Assembly: GCA_024867545.1 (NCBI GenBank)
Contig: JANFNE010000011.1
Coordinates: 744,001-808,000, forward strand
Length of the DNA: 64,000 bases
Source of the DNA: Phytopythium helicoides
Lineage: Eukaryota; Oomycota; Peronosporomycetes; Pythiales; Pythiaceae
Direction of reading: 5' to 3'
Positions 8,509 to 19,535 of this stretch are shown here, in pieces. Under the pieces are notes generated by a model. That model saw only the letters and a program-made list of their open reading frames with translations. It made no database searches and was not told the DNA's origin. A program made the translations under genes and the position numbers. How positions within the stretch are numbered: position 1 is the stretch's first letter; the number at the start of each line of letters is the position of its first letter.

Positions 8509-9162
8509 CTGTCATCACATCCACCCGATCGACCTCGCATTAGTTTGTTTGCATATGCATTAGTATGCTTGCTACTTTCACGCTACGCTGTTTCCTACTC
8601 AAACCAACACTCTTTCTTTCCATCAAGCACTTTGCTTTCCATTCCAATACAAGAAACGGACAACCGTGTCGCCATCAACCGAGATCAACGAAATGATGAC
8701 GGTTTCTTTCGCCTACAACGCATCGATAGTGTGCGAACTTGCTGCTCGTTCATGCCTCATGCACACGAAGAGAAAGAAACTGGAAAAAGAAAGAAAGAAA
8801 GGACACAAAAGGACACAAATCAAATCGACAAATCGACACAGAACAGAACAAGGGACGTGATGAGGCAACTTGAATGTGGTTGTGGCGAGTGTTGGTCAGT
8901 TACGAATGTTGTGCGTGTGAAGTGAAGTATTCGTTACGTGTGTGTGTGTGTGTTTGTGTTTGTATGTTTGTATGTATGTGTGAGTGTTGATCATGTGGTC
9001 ATTTTTATGCGTTGAAAAGTTTGTGTGATGTGGTATGATAGTGTGTTGTGTGTTGTTGTTGAGTTTGGTGTGTTGTGTGTTGGTGTGTTGGTTGTTTGAT
9101 GAGGGTGTGTTGTTGCTATTTGAGGGTGTGTTGATTGTGGTGTTTGTTGCGGAATGGTGTGA

Positions 9163-9243
9163 GACAGCTTGGCCGAGTGGTTAAGGCGATAGCCTGCTAA
9201 GTTATTGGGGAAACCCGCGTGAGTTCGAATCTCACAGCTGTCG
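9163..9243 (+). tRNA. tRNA-Ser(GCT), unit 6
   Basis: Consensus copy with type A flanks. Confidence 0.96.
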
Positions 9244-9499
9244 ATTCTTTTCTTTCTTGGTTCTTTCCCACCACTCTCTTTTCTCATTTCCCACCCATCC
9301 CATCCGACCTCGAGCGCCATCCACACCATCTGCTGGTGTCGATAGGTCTGCGTATTTGTTTTGTTTTGTTTTGTTTTGTTGTTCTCGTCTTGTCCATTTC
9401 CCACTTGTCTTTGCGAGGGAGCAAAGCAAAGTCGAAAGTGGTTTTGGACATGGCGTCCAAAGACGAGTATTTATAGGTGTGTGGGAGGCGGTGAAAGTA

Positions 9500-9524
9500 G
9501 GAACCACTTCGGTGGTCATCCGTA

Positions 9525-9555
<31 letters not shown>

Positions 9556-9605
9556 GGCCCCTGCGCAAGGATGACACGCATAAATCGAGAAGTATCGCAC
9601 TTTTT
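9500..9605 (+). ncRNA. U6: U6 snRNA, unit 6 (left A/B junction)
   Basis: Consensus gene; TATA box 9468-9475. Upstream DNA is type A and DNA from 9611 is type B, so the exchange point lies within or beside this gene. Confidence 0.95.
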
Positions 9606-9748
9606 ATGGAGTCGTCGTGCAAACATGTGAACTGCAATCCAACCATAGCGAGTTGGCTTGATTTGGTGGCGTGATGGTATTTGGAAAAGGAGGTGCGTGA
9701 TAGGAGAGTTGTGTGCGCGCGGAAAAAGATGGAAAAGATGGAAAAGGC

Positions 9749-9820
9749 TGAGGGAAGAGGGGATCGAACCCCCGACCGCTGGGACTGGAATCCAGCGCTC
9801 TACCACTGAGCTATTCCCCC
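9749..9820 (-). tRNA. tRNA-Trp(CCA), unit 6
   Basis: Consensus gene in type B context, with two 'gatgg' copies at its 3' side. Confidence 0.8.
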
Positions 9821-10081
9821 ATTGCATTTCATTCACACCACACTAACACACCAAACCATCGAGCTACCATTCCAACACACACACACACACACACAACATC
9901 AACACACAACTACCGGACTCGACCAGGTCGGTGGGACCCGACGATCGAATGACGAAATGATGTGTGTGTGGTGTGGTATATGTGTGTTTGTGGTGGTCGT
10001 TGTGTTTGTGTTTGTTGTTTGTGGTGGTGTTAGTTTGTGTGTGATGTGTAGTATGTAGTGTTTGTGTGTGTTAGTCCGTAA

Positions 10082-10153
10082 GCCCCTATAGCTCAGTGGT
10101 AGAGCACTCGCTTCGTAAGCGAAAGGTCGGTGGTTCGATCCCGCCTGGGGGCT
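10082..10153 (+). tRNA. tRNA-Thr(CGT), unit 6
   Basis: Consensus gene in type B context. Confidence 0.94.
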
Positions 10154-10867
10154 CATCTTTTCATATTATCACCTTTTTCACACACACACACACACACACT
10201 CCCTTCTTCTTCCCTCTCTTTTCACACACTTCGTGTGTCACACACACACACACAACACATCACTTCACTCCGACACATTCACATATACATACACTTTCAC
10301 GTCCTTTCCTCTCCGACATATTCACACACATTTCTACCATCCCATTGTGTCCTCACATCGACTCGACCACCCGACCTCGCACTCGTTTGCATTTGCATTA
10401 TTCTTGTTACTTTCACGCTCTTCCCTACTCAAACCAACACTCTTTCTTTCTATCAATCACTTTGTTTTCCAGTACAAGAAACGAGAAACGGACAAGCGAG
10501 TCGCCATCAACCGAGTTCAACCTAACGTCATGATGACTGTTTCTTTCGCCTGCAACTCATCGATACATTGTCATTCGTAGTGTGCGAACTTGCTGCTCGT
10601 TCCATGCGTCATGCACACGAAGAGAAACTGGAAGAAGAAAGAAAGGACACAAAACAAATCGACACAGAGCAATGAACGTGATCAGGCAACTTGAATGTGT
10701 TTTTGGCGAGTGTTGGTCAGTTACGAATGTTGTGTGTAAAGTGAGGTATTCGTCAAGTGTGTGTTTGTGTTTGCATGTTTGTATGTTTGTATGTTTGTAT
10801 GTTTGTGTGAGTGTTAATCATGTGGTCGGTTGTGCGTTGAAAGTTGGTGTAATGTGATATGATAATG

Positions 10868-10868
<1 letters not shown>

Positions 10869-10898
<30 letters not shown>

Positions 10899-10899
10899 G
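10869..10899. repeat. (TTG)n microsatellite, type B units
   Basis: About ten TTG triplets between tRNA-Thr and tRNA-Ser. The same tract occurs at about 12758, 14647, 16534 and 18444. It is absent from type A, which has only two or three TTG at the matching site. Confidence 0.85.
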
Positions 10900-11031
10900 A
10901 TTTTTGCGTGTTGTGTTTTGTGTTTTGTGGTATGTGTTGTTGGTGTGTGTTGTGTGTTGGTTGTTTGATGAGGGTGTGGTGTTGCGAATTGAGGGTGTGC
11001 TGGTTGTGGTGTGTGTTGTGGAATGGTGTGA

Positions 11032-11112
11032 GACAGCTTGGCCGAGTGGTTAAGGCGATAGCCTGCTAAGTTATTGGGGAAACCCGCGTGAGTTCGAATC
11101 TCACAGCTGTCG
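11032..11112 (+). tRNA. tRNA-Ser(GCT), unit 7
   Basis: Consensus gene in type B context. Confidence 0.96.
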
Positions 11113-11383
11113 ATTCTTTTCTTTCTTTCTTGGTTCTTTCCCACCATTCTCCTTTCTCATTTCCCACCCATCCCATCCGACCTCGAGACTCGAGACTCGA
11201 GCGTCATCCATACCATCTGCTGGGGTTGATGGATCTCCGTTTTTGTTTTTGTTTTTGTTTTTGTTTTTCGTTCTCCTCTTGTCCATTTCCCACTTGTCTT
11301 TGCGAGACAGCAAAGTCGAAAGTGGTTTTGGACATGGCGTCCAAAGACGAGTATTTATAGGTGTGACGGATGCGGTGAAAGTA

Positions 11384-11408
11384 GGAACCACTTCGGTGGT
11401 CATCCGTA

Positions 11409-11439
<31 letters not shown>

Positions 11440-11489
11440 GGCCCGTGCGCAAGGATGACACGCATAAATCGAGAAGTATCGCACTTTTT
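11384..11489 (+). ncRNA. U6: U6 snRNA, unit 7, one substitution
   Basis: C to G at 11455 ('gcccgtgcgc' for 'gcccctgcgc') in the intramolecular stem-loop region; otherwise consensus. TATA box 11352-11359. The segment is free of indels, so this is a credible real variant. Confidence 0.92.
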
Positions 11490-11633
11490 ATGGAGTCGTC
11501 GTGCAAACATGTGAATGCAATCCAACCATAGCGAGTTGGCTTGATTTGGTGGCGTGATGGTATTTGGAAAAGGAGGTGCGTGGATAAGGAGAGTTGTGTG
11601 CGCGCGGAAAAAGATGGAAAAGATGGAAAAGGC

Positions 11634-11705
11634 TGAGGGAAGAGGGGATCGAACCCCCGACCGCTGGGACTGGAATCCAGCGCTCTACCACTGAGCTATT
11701 CCCCC
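11634..11705 (-). tRNA. tRNA-Trp(CCA), unit 7
   Basis: Consensus gene in type B context. Confidence 0.8.
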
Positions 11706-11966
11706 ATTGCATTTCATTCACACCACACTAACACACCAAACCATCGAGCTACCATTCCAACACACACACACACACACACAACATCAACACACAACTACCG
11801 GACTCGACCAGGTCGGTGGGACCCGACGATCGAATGACGAAATGATGTGTGTGTGGTGTGGTATATGTGTGTTTGTGGTGGTCGTTGTGTTTGTGTTTGT
11901 TGTTTGTGGTGGTGTTAGTTTGTGTGTGATGTGTAGTATGTAGTGTTTGTGTGTGTTAGTCCGTAA

Positions 11967-12038
11967 GCCCCTATAGCTCAGTGGTAGAGCACTCGCTTCG
12001 TAAGCGAAAGGTCGGTGGTTCGATCCCGCCTGGGGGCT
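11967..12038 (+). tRNA. tRNA-Thr(CGT), unit 7
   Basis: Consensus gene in type B context. Confidence 0.94.
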
Positions 12039-12755
12039 CATCTTTTCATATTATCACCTTTTTCACACACACACACACACACTCCCTTCTTCCCTCTCTT
12101 TTCACACACTTCGTGTGTCACACACACACACACAACACAGCACTTCACTCCGACACATTCACATATACATACACTTTCACGTCCTTTCCTCTCCGACATA
12201 TTCACACACATTTCTACCATCCCATTGTGTCCTCACATCGACTCGACCACCCGACCTCGCACTCGTTTGCATTTGCATTATTCTTGTTACTTTCACGCTC
12301 TTCCCTACTCAAACCAACACTCTTTCTTTCTATCTTTCTATCAATCACTTTGTTTTCCAGTACAAGAAACAAGAAACGGACAAGCGAGTCGCCATCAACC
12401 GAGTTCAACGTAACGTCATGACGACTGTTCCTTTCGCCTGCAACTCATCGATACATTGTCATTCGTAGTGTGCGAACTTGCTGCTCGTTCCATGCGTCAT
12501 GCACACGAAGAGAAACTGGAAGAAGAAAGAAAGGACACAAAACAAATCGACACAGAGCAATGAACGTGATCAGGCAACTTGAATGTGTTTTTGGCGAGTG
12601 TTGGTCAGTTACGAATGTTGTGTGTAAAGTGAGGTATTCGTCAAGTGTGTGTTTGTGTTTGCATGTTTGTATGTTTGTATGTTTGTATGTTTGTGTGAGT
12701 GTTAATCATGTGGTCGGTTGTGCGTTGAAAGTTGGTGTAATGTGATATGATAATG

Positions 12756-12786
<31 letters not shown>

Positions 12787-12919
12787 GATTTTTGCGTGTT
12801 GTGTTTTGTGTTTTGTGGTATGTGTTGTTGGTGTGTGTTGTGTGTTGGTTGTTTGATGAGGGTGTGGTGTTGCGAATTGAGGGTGTGCTGGTTGTGGTGT
12901 GTGTTGTGGAATGGTGTGA
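12039..12919. other. Thr-Ser spacer (type B example), no gene recognised
   Basis: Same architecture as type A but about 70 bp longer. It has longer CA tracts after Thr, tetranucleotide TTTC/TATC repeats near 12330, (TTTG)n near 12655-12690 and a (TTG)n tract at about 12758-12786. The central complex island is still alignable with type A. Confidence 0.8.
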
Positions 12920-13000
12920 GACAGCTTGGCCGAGTGGTTAAGGCGATAGCCTGCTAAGTTATTGGGGAAACCCGCGTGAGTTCGAATCTCACAGCTGTCG
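12920..13000 (+). tRNA. tRNA-Ser(GCT), unit 8
   Basis: Consensus gene; followed by the longest CTCGAG ladder. Confidence 0.96.
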
Positions 13001-13069
13001 ATTCTTTTCTTTCTTTCTTGGTTCTTTCCCACCATTCTCCTTTCTCATTTCCCACCCATCCCATCCGAC

Positions 13070-13096
13070 CTCGAGACTCGAGACTCGAGACTCGAG
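13070..13096. repeat. CTCGAG-act minisatellite (four CTCGAG in unit 8)
   Basis: A ladder of CTCGAG motifs separated by 'act' follows tRNA-Ser in type B. Counts are three in unit 7 (about 11181-11200), four in unit 8, two in unit 9, three in unit 10 and three with one shortened gap in unit 11. Type A has one. Confidence 0.85.
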
Positions 13097-13278
13097 CGTC
13101 ATCCATACCATCTGCTGGGGTCGATGGATCTCCGTTTTTGTTTTTGTTTTTGTTTTTGTTTTTCGTTCTCCTCTTGTCCATTTCCCACTTGTCGTTGCGA
13201 GACAGCAAAGTCGAAAGTGGTTTTGGACATGGCGTCCAAAGACGAGTATTTATAGGTGTGACGGATGCGGTGAAAGTA

Positions 13279-13303
13279 GGAACCACTTCGGTGGTCATCC
13301 GTA

Positions 13304-13334
<31 letters not shown>

Positions 13335-13384
13335 GGCCCCTGCGCAAGGATGACACGCATAAATCGAGAAGTATCGCACTTTTT
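13279..13384 (+). ncRNA. U6: U6 snRNA, unit 8
   Basis: Consensus gene. TATA box 13247-13254, with the type B 24-bp linker 'ggtgtgacggatgcggtgaa' + 'agta'. Confidence 0.95.
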
Positions 13385-13528
13385 ATGGAGTCGTCGTGCA
13401 AACATGTGAACACAATCCAACCATAGCGAGTTGGCTTGATTTGGTGACGTGATGGTATTTGGAAAAGGAGGTGCGTGGATAAGGAGAGTTGTGTGCGCGC
13501 GGAAAAAGATGGAAAAGATGGAAAAGGC

Positions 13529-13600
13529 TGAGGGAAGAGGGGATCGAACCCCCGACCGCTGGGACTGGAATCCAGCGCTCTACCACTGAGCTATTCCCCC
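13529..13600 (-). tRNA. tRNA-Trp(CCA), unit 8
   Basis: Consensus gene. Confidence 0.8.
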
Positions 13601-13686
13601 ATTGCATTTCATTCACACCACACTAACACACCAAACCATCGAGCTACCATTCCAACACACACACACACACACAACATCAACACACA

Positions 13687-13740
13687 ACTACCGGACTCGA
13701 CCAGGTCGGTGGGACCCGACGATCGAATGACGAAATGATG
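13687..13740. other. Conserved 54-bp block, type B version
   Basis: Same length and position as the type A block, with five transitions and no gap. CA repeats flank it on the left and GT repeats on the right. Confidence 0.45.
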
Positions 13741-13859
13741 TGTGTGTGGTGTGGTATATGTGTGTTTGTGGTGGTCGTTGTGTTTGTGTTTGTTGTTTGT
13801 GGTGGTGTTAGTTTGTGTGTGATGTGTAGTATGTAGTGTTTGTGTGTGTTAGTCCGTAA

Positions 13860-13931
13860 GCCCCTATAGCTCAGTGGTAGAGCACTCGCTTCGTAAGCGA
13901 AAGGTCGGTGGTTCGATCCCGCCTGGGGGCT
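13860..13931 (+). tRNA. tRNA-Thr(CGT), unit 8
   Basis: Consensus gene. Confidence 0.94.
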
Positions 13932-14645
13932 CATCTTTTCATATTATCACCTTTTTCACACACACACACACACACACTCCCTTCTTCTTCCCTCTCTTTT
14001 CACACACTTCGTGTGTCACACACACACACACAACACATCACTTCACTCCGACACATTCACATATACATACACTTTCACGTCCTTTCCTCTCCGACATATT
14101 CACACACATTTCTACCATCCCATTGTGTCCTCACATCGACTCGACCACCCGACCTCGCACTCGTTTGCATTTGCATTATTCTTGTTACTTTCACGCTCTT
14201 CCCCTACTCAAACCAACACTCTTTCTTTCTATCAATCACTTTGTTTTCCAGTACAAGAAACGAGAAACGGACAAGCGAGTCGCCATCAACCGAGTTCAAC
14301 CTAACGTCATGACGACTGTTCCTTTCGCCTGCAACTCATCGATACATTGTCATTCGTAGTGTGCGAACTTGCTGCTCGTTCCATGCGTCATGCACACGAA
14401 GAGAAACTGGAAGAAGAAAGAAAGGACACAAAACAAATCGACACAGAGCAATGAACGTGATCAGGCAACTTGAATGTGTTTTTGGCGAGTGTTGGTCAGT
14501 TACGAATGTTGTGTGTAAAGTGAGGTATTCGTCAAGTGTGTGTTTGTGTTTGCATGTTTGTATGTTTGTATGTTGTATGTTTGTGTGAGTGTTAATCATG
14601 TGGTCGGTTGTGCGTTGAAAGTTGGTGTAATGTGATATGATAATG

Positions 14646-14676
<31 letters not shown>

Positions 14677-14809
14677 GATTTTTGCGTGTTGTGTTTTGTG
14701 TTTTGTGGTATGTGTTGTTGGTGTGTGTTGTGTGTTGGTTGTTTGATGAGGGTGTGGTGTTGCGAATTGAGGGTGTGCTGGTTGTGGTGTGTGTTGTGGA
14801 ATGGTGTGA

Positions 14810-14891
14810 GACAGCTTGGCCGAGTGGTTAAGGCGATAGCCTGCTAAGTTATTTGGGGAAACCCGCGTGAGTTCGAATCTCACAGCTGTCG
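14810..14891 (+). tRNA. tRNA-Ser(GCT), unit 9, one extra T
   Basis: 82 nt: 'ttatttgggg' for 'ttattgggg' between anticodon stem and variable arm. A homopolymer-type change in the region where indels begin to accumulate. Confidence 0.88.
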
Positions 14892-15153
14892 ATTCTTTTC
14901 TTTCTTTCTTGGTTCTTTCCCACCATTCTCCTTTCTCATTTCCCACCCATCCCATCCGACCTCGAGACTCGAGCGTCATCCATACCATCTGCTGGGGTCG
15001 ATGGATCTCCGTTTTTGTTTTTGTTTTTGTTTTGTTTTCGTTCTCCTCTTGTCCATTTCCCACTTGTCTTTGCGAGACAGCAAAGTCGAAAGTGGTTTTG
15101 GACATGGCGTCCAAAGACGAGTATTTATAGGTGTGACGGATGCGGTGAAAGTA

Positions 15154-15178
15154 GGAACCACTTCGGTGGTCATCCGTA

Positions 15179-15209
<31 letters not shown>

Positions 15210-15259
15210 GGCCCCTGCGCAAGGATGACACGCATAAATCGAGAAGTATCGCACTTTTT
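15154..15259 (+). ncRNA. U6: U6 snRNA, unit 9
   Basis: Consensus gene; TATA box 15122-15129. Confidence 0.95.
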
Positions 15260-15371
15260 ATGGAGTCGTCGTGCAAACATGTGAATGCAATCCAACCATA
15301 GCGAGTTGGCTTGATTTTGGTGGCGTGATGGTATTTGGAAAAGGAGGTGCGTGGATAAGGAGAGTTGTGTG

Positions 15372-15412
15372 CGCGCGGAAAAAGATGGAAAAGATGGAAA
15401 AGATGGAAAAGG
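15372..15412. repeat. aaaagatgg repeat beside tRNA-Trp (three copies, unit 9)
   Basis: Type A has one copy, most B units two and unit 9 three. On the minus strand each copy gives a T4 or T5 run just after the tRNA-Trp gene, so copy number changes the number of available pol III terminators. Confidence 0.8.
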
Positions 15413-15413
15413 C

Positions 15414-15485
15414 TGAGGGAAGAGGGGATCGAACCCCCGACCGCTGGGACTGGAATCCAGCGCTCTACCACTGAGCTATTCCCCC
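15414..15485 (-). tRNA. tRNA-Trp(CCA), unit 9
   Basis: Consensus gene with three 'aaaagatgg' copies on its 3' side. Confidence 0.8.
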
Positions 15486-15744
15486 ATTGCATTTCATTCA
15501 CACCACACTAACACACCAAACCATCGAGCTACCATTCCAACACACACACACACACACAACATCAACACACAACTACCGGACTCGACCAGGTCGGTGGGGA
15601 CCCGACGATCGAATGACGAAATGATGTGTGTGTGGTGTGGTATAGTGTGTTTGTGGTGGTCGTTGTGTTTGTGTTTGTTGTTTGTGGTGGTGTTAGTTTG
15701 TGTGTGATGTGTAGTATGTAGTGTTTGTGTGTGTTAGTCCGTAA

Positions 15745-15818
15745 GCCCCTATAGCTCAGTGGTAGAGCACTCGCTTCGTAAGCGAAAGGTCGGGTGGTTC
15801 GATCTCCGCCTGGGGGCT
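15745..15818 (+). tRNA. tRNA-Thr(CGT), unit 9, two insertions
   Basis: 74 nt: an extra G before the T stem ('ggtcgggtgg') and an extra T inside the B box ('gatctccgcc'). As written, the B box is disrupted. Confidence 0.75.
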
Positions 15819-16532
15819 CATCTTTTCATATTATCACCTTTTTCACACACACACACACACACTCCCTTCCTTCCTTCTTTTCACACACTTCGTGTGTCAC
15901 ACACACACACACAACACATCACTTCACTCCGACACATTCACATATACATACACTTTCACGTCCTTTCCTCTCCGACATATTCACACACATTTCTACCATC
16001 CCATTGTGTCCTCACATCGACTCGACCCCACCCGACTCGCACTCGTTTGCATTTGCATATTCTTGTTACTTTCACGCTCTTCCCTACTCAAACCAACACT
16101 CTTTCTTTTATCTTTCTATCAATCACTTTGTTTTCCAGTACAAGAAACGAGAAACGGACAAGCGAGTCGCCATCAACCGAGTTCAACCTAACGACATGAT
16201 GACTGTTTCTTTCGCCTGCAACTCATCGATACATTGTCATTCGTAGTGTGCGAACTTGCTGCTCGTTCCATGCGTCATGCACACGAAGAGAAACTGGAAG
16301 AAGAAAGAAAGGACACAAAACAAATCGACACAGAGCAATGAACGTGATCAGGCAACTTGAATGTGTTTTTGGCGAGTGTTGGTCAGTTACGAATGTTGTG
16401 TGTAAGTGAGGTATTCGTCAAGTGTGTGTTTGTGTTTGCATGTTTGTATGTTTGTATGTTTGTATGTTTGTGTGAGTGTTAATCATGTGGTCGGTTGTGC
16501 GTTGAAAGTTGGTGTAATGTGATATGATAATG

Positions 16533-16563
<31 letters not shown>

Positions 16564-16696
16564 GATTTTTGCGTGTTGTGTTTTGTGTTTTGTGGTATGT
16601 GTTGTAGGTGTGTGTTGTGAGTTGGTTGTTTGATGAGGGTGTGGTGTTGCGAATTGAGGGTGTGCTGGTTGTGGTGTGTGTTGTGGAATGGTGTGA

Positions 16697-16777
16697 GACA
16701 GCTTGGCCGAGTGGTTAAGGCGATAGCCTGCTAAGTTATTGGGGAAACCCGCGTGAGTTCGAATCTCACAGCTGTCG
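16697..16777 (+). tRNA. tRNA-Ser(GCT), unit 10
   Basis: Consensus gene. Confidence 0.96.
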
Positions 16778-17054
16778 ATTCTTTTCTTTCTTTCTTGGTT
16801 TCTTTCCCACCATTCTCCTTTCTCATTTCCCACCCATCCCATCCCATCCCATCCGACCTCGAGACTCGAGACTCGAGGCGTCATCCATGCCATCTGCTGG
16901 GGTTGATGGATCTCCGTTTTTGTTTTTGGTTTTGTTTTTCGTTCTCCTCTTGTCCATTCCCACTTGTCTTTGCGAGACAGCAAAGTCGAAAGTGGTTTTG
17001 GACATGGCGTCCAAAGACGAGTATTTATAGGTGTGACGGATTGCGGTGAAAGTA

Positions 17055-17077
17055 GGAACCACTTCGGTGGTCATCCG

Positions 17078-17109
<32 letters not shown>

Positions 17110-17159
17110 GGCCCCTGCGCAAGGATGACACGCATAAATCGAGAAGTATCGCACTTTTT
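17055..17159 (+). ncRNA. U6: U6 snRNA, unit 10, one A short
   Basis: 'ccgtaaaattgg' has four A instead of five. The linker from TATA (17022-17029) is one base long. Confidence 0.9.
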
Positions 17160-17304
17160 ATGGAGTTCGTCGTGCAAACATGTGAATGCAATCCAACCAT
17201 AGCGAGTTGGCTTGATTTGGTGGCGTGATGTTATTTGGCAAAGGAGGTGCGTGGATAAGGAGAGTTGTGTGCGCGCGGAAAAAGATGGAAAAGATGGAAA
17301 AGGC

Positions 17305-17376
17305 TGAGGGAAGAGGGGATCGAACCCCCGACCGCTGGGACTGGAATCCAGCGCTCTACCACTGAGCTATTCCCCC
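17305..17376 (-). tRNA. tRNA-Trp(CCA), unit 10
   Basis: Consensus gene. Confidence 0.8.
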
Positions 17377-17638
17377 ATTGCATATCATTCACACCACACT
17401 AACACACCAAACCATCGAGCTACCATTCCAACACACACACACACACACACAACATCAACACACAACTACCGGACTCGACCAGGTCGGTGGGACCCGACGA
17501 TCGAATGACGAAATGGTGTGTGTGTGGTGTGGTATATGTGTGTTTGTGGTGGTCGTTGTGTTTTGTGTTTGTTGTTTGTGGTGGTGTTAGTTTGTGTGTG
17601 ATGTGTAGTATGTAGTGTTTGTGTGTGTTAGTCCGTAA

Positions 17639-17712
17639 GCCCCTATAGCTCAGTGGTAGAGCAACTCGCTTCGTAAGCGAAAGGTCGGTGGTTCGATCCC
17701 GCCTGGGGGGCT
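17639..17712 (+). tRNA. tRNA-Thr(CGT), unit 10, two insertions
   Basis: Extra A at the D stem/anticodon stem junction ('gagcaactcgc') and an extra G in the 3' acceptor strand. Confidence 0.8.
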
Positions 17713-18442
17713 CATCTTTTCATATTATCACCTTTTTCACACACACACACACACACACTCCCTTCTTCTTCCCTCTCTTTTCACACACTTCGTGTGTCAC
17801 ACACACACACACAACACATCACTTCACTCCGACACATTCACATATACATACACTTTCACGTCCTTTCCTCTCCGACATATTCACACACATTTCTACCATC
17901 CCATTGTGTCCTCACATCGACTCGACCACCCGACCTCGCACTCGTTTGCATTTGCATTATTCTTGTTACTTTCACGCTCTTCCCTACTCAAACCACCAAC
18001 ACTCTTTCTTTCTATCTTTCTATCAATCACTTTGTTTTCCAGTACAAGAAACGAGAAACGGACAAGCGAGTCGCCAATCAACCGAGTTCAACGTAACGTC
18101 ATGATGACTGTTTCTTTCGCCTGCAACTCATCGATACATTGTCATTCGTAGTGTGCGAACTTGCTGCTCGTTCCATTGCGTCATGCACACGAAGAGAAAC
18201 TGGAAGAAGAAAGAAAGGACACAAAACAAATCGACACAGAGCAATGAACGTGATCAGGCAACTTGAATGTGTTTTTGGCGAGTGTTGGTCAGTTACGAAT
18301 GTTGTGTGTAAAAGTGAGGTATTCGTCAAGTGTGTGTTTGTGTTTGCAATAGTTTGTATGTTTGTATGTTTGTATGTTTGTGTGAGTGTTAATCATGTGG
18401 TCGGTTGTGCGTTGAAAGTTGGTGTAATGTGATATGATAATG

Positions 18443-18473
<31 letters not shown>

Positions 18474-18608
18474 GAATTTCTGCGTGTTGTGTTTTGTGTT
18501 TTGTGGTATGTGATTGTTGGTGTGTGTTGTGAGTTGGTTGTTTGATGAGGGTGTGGTGTTGCGAATTGAGGGTGTGCTGGTTGTGGTGTGTGTTGTGGAA
18601 TGGTGTGA

Positions 18609-18690
18609 GACAGGCTTGGCCGAGTGGTTAAGGCGATAGCCTGCTAAGTTATTGGGGAAACCCGCGTGAGTTCGAATCTCACAGCTGTCG
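18609..18690 (+). tRNA. tRNA-Ser(GCT), unit 11, one extra G
   Basis: 82 nt: 'gacaggcttgg' inserts a G in the 5' acceptor strand. Confidence 0.85.
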
Positions 18691-18959
18691 ATTCTTTTCT
18701 TTCTTTCTTGGTTCTTTCCCACCATTCTCCTTTCTCATTTCCATCCCATCCATCCCATCCGACCTCGAGCTCGAGACTCGAGCGTCACCATGCCATCTGC
18801 TGGGTGATGGATCTCCGTTTTTGTTTTTGTTTTTGTTTTTTCGTTCTCCTTCTTGTCCATTTCCCACTTGTCTTTGCGAGACAAGCAAAGGTCGAAAGTG
18901 GTTTTGGACATGGCGTCCAAAGACGAGTATTTATAGGTGTGACGGATGCGGTGAAAGTA

Positions 18960-18984
18960 GGAACCACTTCGGTGGTCATCCGTA

Positions 18985-19015
<31 letters not shown>

Positions 19016-19065
19016 GGCCCCTGCGCAAGGATGACACGCATAAATCGAGAAGTATCGCACTTTTT
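18960..19065 (+). ncRNA. U6: U6 snRNA, unit 11 (right A/B junction)
   Basis: Consensus gene; TATA box 18928-18935. Its promoter is type B, and DNA from 19071 on is type A. Confidence 0.95.
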
Positions 19066-19196
19066 ATGGAGGTGTCGTACAACCATGTGAACTCAATCCA
19101 ACCATCGCGAGTTGGGTTGATTTGGTGGCGTGATGGTATTTGGAAAAGAAGGTGCAGAAGGAGAGTTGTGTGCGCGTGGAAAAAGATGGAAAAGGC

Positions 19197-19269
19197 TGAG
19201 GGAAGAGGGGATCGAACCCCCGACCGCTGGGACTGGAATCCAAGCGCTCTACCACTGAGCTATTCCCCC
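19197..19269 (-). tRNA. tRNA-Trp(CCA), unit 11, one insertion
   Basis: 73 nt: an extra base ('ccaagcgc' on +) in the anticodon stem. Confidence 0.7.
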
Positions 19270-19535
19270 ATTGCCTCTATCATTTCGCATCACACAAACA
19301 CAACAAACCATCCAGCTACTATTCCAACACACACACAACACACACAACACACAACAACAAACAAACAACTACCGGACTCGACCAGGTCAGTGGGACTCGA
19401 TGATCGAATGACGGAACGATGTGTGTGTGGTATGTGTGTGTTTGTGTTTGTGGTATAGTTAGTGGTTGTTGTTTGTGGTGGTGTTTGTTTGTGAGTGGTG
19501 TGTAGTATGTAGTGTTTGTGTGTGTTAGTCCGTAA

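Larger units (their letters stand above)
9611..19070. repeat. Type B block, five units of about 1.885 kb
   Basis: Type B is recognised by two to four CTCGAG motifs spaced by 'act', a (TTTTTG)n tract, 'gtgtgacggatgcgg' before U6, 'gtcgtcgtgcaaac' after U6, duplicated 'aaaagatgg' next to tRNA-Trp, and a (TTG)n tract before the next tRNA-Ser. The block begins 6 bp after the U6 terminator of unit 6 (9605) and ends 5 bp after that of unit 11 (19065). The U6 gene itself is shared by both types, so each junction lies in or right beside U6. Confidence 0.9.

Noticed and set aside
8395..8925. 176-codon frame in unit 5
   Set aside because: It arises from a one-base deletion and the A/B mosaic. No equivalent exists in neighbouring units, and it starts in CA repeats.
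14596..15501. 301-codon frame on - in unit 9
   Set aside because: It spans tRNA-Trp, U6 and tRNA-Ser antisense plus an Asn run from the TTG microsatellite. It exists only because of local one-base insertions.
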